Below, piece by piece: positions 1-3,989 of a DNA stretch of 8,864 nt. The stretch lies in contig CALQKQ020000129.1 in assembly GCA_943331195.2 (NCBI GenBank), positions 1-8,864 on the forward strand, in the 5' to 3' direction. The notes beneath the pieces are model-generated. The model was not told the origin of the DNA. It worked only from the letters and a program-made list of their open reading frames with translations, and ran no database searches. How positions within the stretch are numbered: position 1 is the first letter of the stretch; each line of letters opens with the position of its first letter. The DNA is from Akkermansia muciniphila (lineage in GTDB: Bacteria; Verrucomicrobiota; Verrucomicrobiia; Verrucomicrobiales; V1-33). Both the position numbers and the translations under genes were made by a program.

Positions 1-21
1 TGATACCGGCCTCGGCGAGTT

Positions 22-291
22 TTAGCTTCGAAGAGCACCATTCGATGATTGTCCGATCTTGCCGTGCAAGCCCTGCCGTTCGCGATCGAAGTCGCCCGCC
101 TCTGCTCCCGGCAACTCCCCGCCGAAGACGCTGACCGCGCCCGCCATGATCTTCTTTTTCCACTCGGTGACCTGACCGGGGTGGACTTCGAAATCCTTGG
201 CAATCTGCTGGATGGTCTTTTCCCCTTTGAGGGCTTCGAGCCCCACCCGGGCTTTGAAGGTGGCGTCGTGTCTTTTTCGTTTGGCTTTCAT
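22..291 (-). CDS. IS3-family transposase OrfA (HTH protein), C-terminus possibly damaged
   Basis: The protein begins MKAKRKRHDATFKARVGLEA and continues through a helix-turn-helix with the K-T-I-Q-Q-I-A-K-D-F-E-V-H-P-G-Q-V-T-E-W-K signature of IS3/IS911 OrfA (HTH_Tnp_1). OrfA binds the inverted repeats and is normally fused to OrfB by a programmed -1 frameshift to make the active transposase. An in-frame ATG further upstream at 336 is possible, but the conserved family start is the ATG at 291. The expected L-H-x-K-I-G-Q motif is present near residue 80. The leucine-zipper stretch that normally follows is replaced by about eight unrelated residues and a stop. Another reading frame continues to the window edge with I-I-E-W-C-S-S-K-L-K-L-A-E-A-G-I, which is more OrfA-like, so a small indel is plausible. 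OrfB is not in view. Confidence 0.75.
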   Translation of the reverse strand: MKAKRKRHDATFKARVGLEALKGEKTIQQIAKDFEVHPGQVTEWKKKIMAGAVSVFGGELPGAEAGDFDRERQGLHGKIGQSSNGALRS

Positions 292-353
292 TTTGGTTGG
301 TTCCGGTTCGATGTTTTCACCGCAACCGTCCACCAAAACTATTCCTCAACCCG

Positions 354-379
354 TGGTCCGAATTTCGGGGCCCACCTCA
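354..379 (-). repeat. Probable terminal inverted repeat of the IS3-family element
   Basis: On the minus strand the sequence starts with TGAGGTG, followed by CCCCGAAATTCGGACCA, the usual composition of IS3-family termini, which start with TG. It lies about 60 to 90 bases upstream of the OrfA start at 291, the expected distance. The partner repeat is outside the window, so the exact edge is an estimate. Confidence 0.5.
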
Positions 380-441
380 GTTCGTCATGGCGTGGGTCTC
401 CTCGGATTGGTTTTTTCCACCGTAGCACACCCTCCCCGTCT

Positions 442-469
442 GCGCAACATAAAGGACGTTATGTTGCGT
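442..469 (+). repeat. dif-like site 1: perfect 10-bp inverted repeat around a 6-bp centre
   Basis: CGCAACATAA (443-452) and TTATGTTGCG (459-468) are perfect reverse complements separated by AGGACG. Taken as 11+6+11 bases this has the geometry of an XerC/XerD dif site, and the right arm begins TTATGTT as in the XerD half of E. coli dif. It contains the 15-base core (456-470) shared with sites at 2527 and 8774. Alternatives are an integron attC remnant, a dispersed intergenic palindrome or a DNA-binding site for a regulator. Confidence 0.45.
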
Positions 470-480
470 AATTTATTACG
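467..480. repeat. Short palindrome CGTAATTTATTACG
   Basis: CGTAAT and ATTACG are perfect 6-base inverted repeats around TT. The palindrome overlaps the right arm of the dif-like site by two bases and runs into the first toxin-antitoxin operator. It is AT-rich and lies just upstream of the -35 box. A regulatory or recombination-accessory role is possible, but nothing in the sequence decides it. Confidence 0.35.
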
Positions 481-499
481 GTGCCAGATTGACACCACC
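480..499 (+). promoter_or_regulatory. Operator copy 1 (GGTGCCAGATTGACACCACC)
   Basis: This imperfect palindrome has arms GGTGCCA and TGACACC around GAT, with six of seven arm positions complementary. It is nearly identical to a second copy starting 38 bases downstream, and it contains the -35 box. DUF1778 ribbon-helix-helix antitoxins of the TacA/AtaR type repress their own operons by binding such palindromes. Confidence 0.65.
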
Positions 500-517
500 T
501 CAGTTCTTTGCTACACT
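489..517 (+). promoter_or_regulatory. Sigma-70-type promoter of the toxin-antitoxin operon
   Basis: A perfect -35 box TTGACA (489-494) and a good -10 box TACACT (512-517) are separated by exactly 17 bases. This puts transcription start at about 523-525, inside the second operator copy. The -35 box is embedded in the first operator copy, so repressor binding would occlude both polymerase contacts. Confidence 0.75.
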
Positions 518-537
518 GGTGGCAGATTGGCACCACC
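518..537 (+). promoter_or_regulatory. Operator copy 2 (GGTGGCAGATTGGCACCACC)
   Basis: This second copy of the operator differs from copy 1 at two of 20 positions. It lies immediately after the -10 box, covers the expected transcription start, and ends just before the ribosome binding site. Two spaced copies would allow cooperative binding and conditional repression by antitoxin-toxin complexes. Confidence 0.65.
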
Positions 538-544
538 AAAGGAG
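538..544 (+). promoter_or_regulatory. Strong ribosome binding site AAAGGAG
   Basis: AAAGGAG lies five bases before the ATG at 550. It decides the antitoxin start against the in-frame ATG at 508, which lies upstream of the expected transcription start. It is the only strong Shine-Dalgarno sequence in the window. Confidence 0.8.
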
Positions 545-549
545 CTTTT

Positions 550-834
550 ATGACCTCGACCACCCTCGATCCCAAGTCTCGCATCACTGCACGCATCCCG
601 GCCTCGGTTCAGACCATGCTGGAGGATGCGGCCACATTTCTTGGCGTCCCCCTTAACAGTTTTTTGGTGAGCGCAGCGGTCGAGAAAGCGGGCGATGTGC
701 TTGCGGCGGAGCGGGTCATCAAACTAGGTCGAAATGACGTCGAGTTTCTGGAACGCTTGATGGATAACCCGCCTGAGCCAAATGCAGCCCTCATGGCAGC
801 GGCCGCGAAGCATAAAGAAATGATCCGTGCCTAG
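550..834 (+). CDS. DUF1778 ribbon-helix-helix antitoxin (TacA/AtaR-type)
   Basis: This 94-residue protein is the likely antitoxin of the GNAT toxin encoded next to it. The N-terminal R-I-T-A-R-I-P-A-S-V strand and the following two helices (residues about 11-52) match the DUF1778 ribbon-helix-helix fold, which dimerises and binds operator DNA. The C-terminal third contains the F-L-E-R-L-M-D-N-P-P-E-P-N segment typical of the family, which wraps around and neutralises the toxin. The start at 550 is fixed by AAAGGAG and by the promoter position. The stop overlaps the toxin start by eight bases, a translationally coupled arrangement. Regulation is probably autorepression through the two operators at 480-537. 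Family assignment is by recognition of motifs and gene order. Confidence 0.9.
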   Translation: MTSTTLDPKSRITARIPASVQTMLEDAATFLGVPLNSFLVSAAVEKAGDVLAAERVIKLGRNDVEFLERLMDNPPEPNAALMAAAAKHKEMIRA

Positions 835-1339
835 AATCATTGAACCGCTGACCAACTCGCATGATCGCGCCGGATTCGATTGTGGAAGCGAGCCACTAAA
901 CCGTTTTCTTCAGCAGGTTGCGCGGCAACATGCTGAGCGCGGCCTTTCCCGCACCTTCGTGGTGGTCGAGAGTGACGCCGTCACGCCCAAACCCATTTTG
1001 GGATTTTTCTCACTCGCGGCCACTGAAGCTGATACCGAGCATCTTCCGCCGAACCTAAGCAAGAAGCTCCCGAGAAAAATTCCTGCGGCGAGACTCGGAC
1101 GGCTTGCTATCAGCAAAAACCAGCAAGGTCAGGGCATCGGATCAGCGCTGATGATTGAGGTGCTGCGAAAGACGGCACACGTTTCCGAAGATTTGGGATG
1201 TTGCGGACTTTTCGTTGATGCAAAGGATGAACGAGCCGCTGATTTTTATCTGCGTTTCGGATTTTTACCTCTTCCCGACCAGCCGCTCACCCTCTTCCTT
1301 CCAATTCAAACGGTCGTGAAAGCCGTGACAGATTTGTAA
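827..1339 (+). CDS. GNAT-family acetyltransferase toxin (TacT/AtaT-type)
   Basis: This 170-residue GNAT protein starts at a GTG inside the end of the antitoxin gene. Toxins of this family use acetyl-CoA to acetylate the amino group of aminoacyl-tRNAs and so stop translation. Visible features are the N-terminal F-D-C-G-S-E-P-L-N-R-F-L segment common to the group, the beta4 segment A-R-L-G-R-L-A-I, and the acetyl-CoA pyrophosphate loop Q-G-Q-G-I-G at residues 100-105 (Q/R-x-x-G-x-G). The D-F-Y-L-R-F-G-F segment carries the conserved tyrosine (Y141) at the place of the catalytic tyrosine in TacT. Length is normal and no key residue is missing, so it is probably active. The tRNA specificity cannot be read from the sequence. 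The low-efficiency GTG start and the overlap favour excess antitoxin. Confidence 0.9.
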   Translation: MPRIIEPLTNSHDRAGFDCGSEPLNRFLQQVARQHAERGLSRTFVVVESDAVTPKPILGFFSLAATEADTEHLPPNLSKKLPRKIPAARLGRLAISKNQQGQGIGSALMIEVLRKTAHVSEDLGCCGLFVDAKDERAADFYLRFGFLPLPDQPLTLFLPIQTVVKAVTDL

Positions 1340-1363
1340 ACCCCGGAGCAGGATCGATTCAGT

Positions 1364-2332
1364 ATGGCCACCCTCTTTTTCTCTTACTCGCACAAAGACG
1401 AAGACCTTCGCAATGAGCTGGAAGTTCATCTGGCCATGTTGAAACGGGAGAACCTGATTGAGACTTGGCACGACAGAAGAATCGTTGCGGGCGATAATTT
1501 GGACTCCTCCATCAGCGAAAACCTTGATAGTGCGGATGTTGTCCTTGCTCTGATCAGCCCTGATTTTCTCGCCTCGACGTATTGTTATGACATCGAGATG
1601 ACGCGGGCTCTTGAACGGCATAGACTGGGAGAGTGCCGCGTAATCGCCGTCATTCTTCGTCCGTGCGACTGGCAAGCCACACCATTTGCCAAAGCCTTAG
1701 TCACTCCAACGGATGGCAAGCCAGTAAAAAAGTGGCCTGATCGGGATGAAGCTTTTTTGGATGTGGTCAAACAAATCAGGAACGCGCTTCCGCAGAAGAG
1801 TGCGGCCGTCCCAACGCATTTCGCTCAGCCGACATCCACATTTGTCCGGGCCGGTAGCAGCCGGTCCAGCAATCTGCGGATTCATAAGGAATTCACCGAA
1901 GCGGACAAGCATCGGTTTCTCGATGACACCTTCGAATTTCTCGCGCTCTTTTTTGAGGGTTCACTCGACGAACTGCAGAAGCGGAATCCGGGAATTGAAG
2001 CCCGATTCAAACGAATCGATTCGCAAGCTTTCGGTGCAATCATCTATCGCCAAGGCAAGGTAGTTGCCCAATGCGGCATCAGAAATGGGGGCTTCCGTGG
2101 ATTTGGGGATGGCATCAGTTACACCAGTGACGCAACTGCTCCCGCCAACACACACAATGATTACTTGCGGGTCGAAGCCGGGGATCAGGCGCTATATCTA
2201 GAGCCGGGAGGAATGAGCATGGGAAGGAGGTTCGGCAACCATGACGGGGAATCTCACCTTAGTGCTGAAGGAGCAGCGGAATATTTTTGGGGCCTTCTGA
2301 TTGAGCCTCTGCAGCAAGATTCGAGGAGATAA
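1364..2332 (+). CDS. TIR-domain protein with uncharacterised C-terminal domain
   Basis: The N-terminal domain (about residues 1-135) is a bacterial TIR domain. It opens with strand A, A-T-L-F-F-S-Y-S-H-K-D-E, then a BB-loop-like W-H-D-R-R-I-V-A-G-D (35-44). The L-I-S-P-D-F-L-A-S-T-Y-C-Y-D-I-E segment follows, where E78 sits at the place of the catalytic glutamate of NAD-cleaving TIR domains. After a serine-rich linker (about 140-170), residues 175-315 form a second domain. It starts with helices F-L-A-L-F-F-E-G-S-L-D-E-L-Q and then a beta-rich part with F-G-A-I-I-Y-R-Q-G-K and C-G-I-R-N-G-G. I have seen similar tails on other TIR proteins but know no function for them. It may act as sensor or ligand-binding domain. 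There is no signal peptide or membrane segment. GGAGCAGGA precedes the ATG, and the gap to the toxin gene is 24 bases, so co-transcription is likely. Confidence 0.85.
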   Translation: MATLFFSYSHKDEDLRNELEVHLAMLKRENLIETWHDRRIVAGDNLDSSISENLDSADVVLALISPDFLASTYCYDIEMTRALERHRLGECRVIAVILRPCDWQATPFAKALVTPTDGKPVKKWPDRDEAFLDVVKQIRNALPQKSAAVPTHFAQPTSTFVRAGSSRSSNLRIHKEFTEADKHRFLDDTFEFLALFFEGSLDELQKRNPGIEARFKRIDSQAFGAIIYRQGKVVAQCGIRNGGFRGFGDGISYTSDATAPANTHNDYLRVEAGDQALYLEPGGMSMGRRFGNHDGESHLSAEGAAEYFWGLLIEPLQQDSRR

Positions 2333-2406
2333 GGTCATCAGCTCAAGTTCTTTGCCGAGGGTCTCAAAACTTCCACCATGGCCTCTCTGGGCTGATGCAG
2401 TCATCC

Positions 2407-2496
2407 ATGAACTCGGTGAAATCACAGTTCTGCGTTGTCCGAAGTCGGCTCCTCATGGATGGCAGCTTCCAAGCCGTCATCGACCTCATTCCTTAG
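2407..2496 (+). CDS. Possible 29-residue ORF, doubtful
   Basis: This short open frame from ATG to TAG reads M-N-S-V-K-S-Q-F-C-V-V-R-S-R-L-L-M-D-G-S, then F-Q-A-V-I-D-L-I-P. The composition looks protein-like and could be a small peptide or the tail of a decayed gene. No clear ribosome binding site precedes it and I recognise no family. It is listed only because the stretch is otherwise empty. Confidence 0.15.
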   Translation: MNSVKSQFCVVRSRLLMDGSFQAVIDLIP

Positions 2497-2512
2497 ATCC
2501 GGACCGGGGGTC

Positions 2513-2540
2513 CAGCCCTAGAATACACGTTATGTTTCGT
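2513..2540 (+). repeat. dif-like site 2
   Basis: The left arm CAGCCCTAGAA, the centre TACACG and the right arm TTATGTTTCGT give an 11-6-11 layout. The stretch CCTAGAATA followed by TTATGT is what the Bacillus subtilis dif site, as I remember it, shows at the same spacing. The 20 bases at 2520-2539 match those at 8767-8786 except for two positions, and the core at 2527-2541 also matches site 1. The orientation is the same as at the other two sites. Confidence 0.45.
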
Positions 2541-2586
2541 ATAATTAACCAAAATGCCGATCCAAGCTTCTTCACCGGATTTACTG

Positions 2587-2790
2587 CTATTCCTCTTTCG
2601 GAGGGGTGCCATCACCTGTCCATCCATAGTAAGCGGCGGTTCCTTGAGCCGAACCTTCCGCGTTAGATTCTGATTCCTGACCGATGTGAAGCAGCTTCCA
2701 ACCCGTTTCGAGGAGTTTGTTGCCCTCATGAATAATATCCCGACCGGACAGGCATTTTACGACTTTGGTGGCGACGGTGTCTAGATTCAT
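2587..2790 (-). CDS. Small hypothetical protein, 67 residues
   Basis: The protein begins M-N-L-D-T-V-A-T-K-V-V-K-C-L-S-G-R-D-I-I and continues with an amphipathic H-E-G-N-K-L-L-E-T-G-W-K-L-L-H-I-G stretch. It ends in a G-D-G-T-P-P-K-E-E tail. The pattern resembles small cytoplasmic proteins with a strand-helix-strand core, seen as stand-alone genes in many bacteria, but I cannot name the family. It has no signal peptide. It starts 23 bases after the stop of the PEP-CTERM gene, so it could be the last gene of that unit. It could also be an independent gene of the module bounded by site 2, whose edge is about 47 bases beyond its stop. The start has no good Shine-Dalgarno sequence. The overlapping minus-strand frame at 2493-2729 has a random-looking composition and was judged a shadow. 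Confidence 0.6.
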   Translation of the reverse strand: MNLDTVATKVVKCLSGRDIIHEGNKLLETGWKLLHIGQESESNAEGSAQGTAAYYGWTGDGTPPKEE

Positions 2791-2813
2791 TGCGATAAAT
2801 CAGTGTGAACGAT

Positions 2814-3989
2814 TCAGAATGGAAGGTGGGATTCACCCGCCACAGCTTTTCTTCGGCGGCCGATCCACAACAGAACGCTGATCCCTGCCAGAAATGGGAC
2901 GGTTGGTTCCGGCACAGGGCGGAGAAGCACTTGATGATAAGTGCTGTCCGAACGCTGAAAGCCGGTTCCCAGAATCCACCCATCATCGTTAATATCCGTC
3001 GCATCGGTGATGAACCAATCGTTTATTTGATCACCGATAAGCTGCTCGAACCCACTAAGACCATTTTCCGCGTCCCAATAAAACGCAGCGTCCGTTGGGA
3101 TTCCTAGGATGCTCCCGCCTATCCGCGTGGCTCCGATGATGGCTCCGGCATCATTGATGTCGTAGGCCTTCAAACCTGTCCCGTCGGGAGTAATCCAAGT
3201 CAGCTCCATCGTCGCCCCTTCAAAAACAAAGGCGCGGCCGTTGGCCGTGCCGGTGACGAGGCCGTTGTTGTTGATAGCTGTAGCCTGTCCGAAGATGGCG
3301 GTGCCACCATCGGTGATGGCTTCCATGCCCACCCCAGCGGTCCAGAGGAAGGGAACGGTGCTGCCGTCGGTATTACCGCTGCCTGTTCTGCCCACAACGA
3401 TTCCGGAGGAATTCACGCTCAACGGTCTGCCGTCCCCGGCGGAAAACAAATTGCCCAGTGCCTGCCAGCCACCCGCAGTGTCATACCGGTAAGGCTGGAG
3501 TTGCCCACGGTCCGGCCCAGCTTGAATCACCACATACTCTCCTTTGCTGGAAATGCGCGGTGACCAGTCGTCATCCCCGTTGACGGGGGTTCCGGCCAAT
3601 GCCGTGATAATGCCTGAGGTGAAATCGCCTATTCCCACCGCTCCGCCCGTTCCGCTGGCTGTAAACACACTGACCACGGTTTTTCCTGCATTTGTCAGGT
3701 TGCCGGAAACCGTTGGGTAAAAGCTCTCAAACCCGGCGGGGGGCGTGCTGAGATTCCCCACACTGGAAGTTCCGTCCCGGAGAGCCTGCCCGCCGAGTGT
3801 GGCGGCCGGATTGTAGGACTGAACCTGTCCCGTATTGTTGAGCCCGGAAGCAATATTTCCGGCGGGGAGCCAGCCTGAATCCAGTTTGGTGACGGAGTAT
3901 GGCGGCCGCTCCGCCGGCGCGGGTGGAGCGGCCGCCAAAACCAGCGGAAGAAAGAGCAGGATCCTCCAGATCGGGTGGGGGTTTGTCAT
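2814..3989 (-). CDS. PEP-CTERM sorting-domain protein with HAF-like repeats
   Basis: This exported 391-residue protein is probably cell-surface associated. The N-terminus M-T-N-P-H-P-I-W-R-I-L-L-F-L-P-L-V-L-A-A is a signal peptide ending near A-P-A-E. The body has repeated units of the type G-L-N-N-T-G-Q-V, S-V-N-S-S-G-I-V-V-G, A-I-N-N-N-G-L-V-T-G, D-I-N-D-A-G-A-I-I-G and D-I-N-D-D-G-W-I-L-G, which are HAF-type extracellular repeats predicted to form a beta-propeller. The C-terminus P-V-P-E-P-T-V-P-F, hydrophobic helix and R-R-R-K is a classic PEP-CTERM signal (PEP at about residue 360), recognised and cleaved by an exosortase encoded elsewhere. The tail after the basic cluster is slightly long (about ten residues). 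The ATG at 3989 was chosen over one at 4016 because it gives a proper signal peptide and overlaps the upstream stop as ATGA, implying translational coupling to the large gene. Its ligand or role is unknown. Confidence 0.85.
   Translation of the reverse strand: MTNPHPIWRILLFLPLVLAAAPPAPAERPPYSVTKLDSGWLPAGNIASGLNNTGQVQSYNPAATLGGQALRDGTSSVGNLSTPPAGFESFYPTVSGNLTNAGKTVVSVFTASGTGGAVGIGDFTSGIITALAGTPVNGDDDWSPRISSKGEYVVIQAGPDRGQLQPYRYDTAGGWQALGNLFSAGDGRPLSVNSSGIVVGRTGSGNTDGSTVPFLWTAGVGMEAITDGGTAIFGQATAINNNGLVTGTANGRAFVFEGATMELTWITPDGTGLKAYDINDAGAIIGATRIGGSILGIPTDAAFYWDAENGLSGFEQLIGDQINDWFITDATDINDDGWILGTGFQRSDSTYHQVLLRPVPEPTVPFLAGISVLLWIGRRRKAVAGESHLPF

Larger units (their letters stand above)
1..379 (-). 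mobile_element. Partial IS3-family insertion sequence, OrfA-proximal end
   Basis: The left edge of the window cuts an insertion sequence. It is recognised by an IS3-type OrfA on the minus strand and by a terminal sequence typical of the family. Read on the minus strand, the end begins TGAGGTGGGCCCCGAAATTC and continues with GGACCA, resembling IS3-group ends of the form TGA-CTG/GTG-CCCCGAAA-GGACCA. The outer boundary is therefore placed at about 379. OrfB, the catalytic DDE part, and the other end should lie left of position 1, so target duplication and completeness cannot be judged. Confidence 0.7.
2333..2586. other. Intergenic stretch between convergent clusters
   Basis: This stretch separates the plus-strand TIR gene from the minus-strand small gene. 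It holds a weak GC-rich hairpin, GGACC-GGG-GGTCC at 2501-2513, without a run of T. It also holds dif-like site 2 at 2513-2540 and an AT-rich tail at 2540-2557. No convincing terminator for either convergent unit is visible. Confidence 0.5.

Noticed and set aside
49..553. Plus-strand open frames across the IS end
   Set aside because: They are antisense to OrfA and run through the IS terminus and the toxin-antitoxin promoter, with phenylalanine/proline-rich shadow composition.
2501..2513. Hairpin GGACC-GGG-GGTCC as terminator of the TIR unit
   Set aside because: The stem has only five pairs, there is no run of T after it on either strand, and it abuts the dif-like site. It is not reported as a terminator.
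442..2541. Integron attC sites as explanation of the repeated GTTATGTT core
   Set aside because: GTTATG-type ends resemble the right core of attC, and toxin-antitoxin genes are common in cassettes. However, I find no matching left core (R-Y-Y-Y-A-A-C type) 40 to 120 bases before the sites and no long imperfect hairpin. The 6.2 kb unit of minus-strand genes is also too large for a usual cassette. It is kept as a weaker alternative to the dif-like reading.
2301..2666. Plus-strand open frame of 121 codons overlapping the end of the TIR gene
   Set aside because: It starts inside the TIR gene in another frame, has a proline/serine/histidine-rich random composition, crosses dif-like site 2 and overlaps the better-supported minus-strand gene.
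2493..2729. Minus-strand open frame of 78 codons overlapping the 67-residue gene
   Set aside because: Its composition is basic and irregular, it runs through the dif-like site, and the frame of the 67-residue gene has a far more protein-like pattern.
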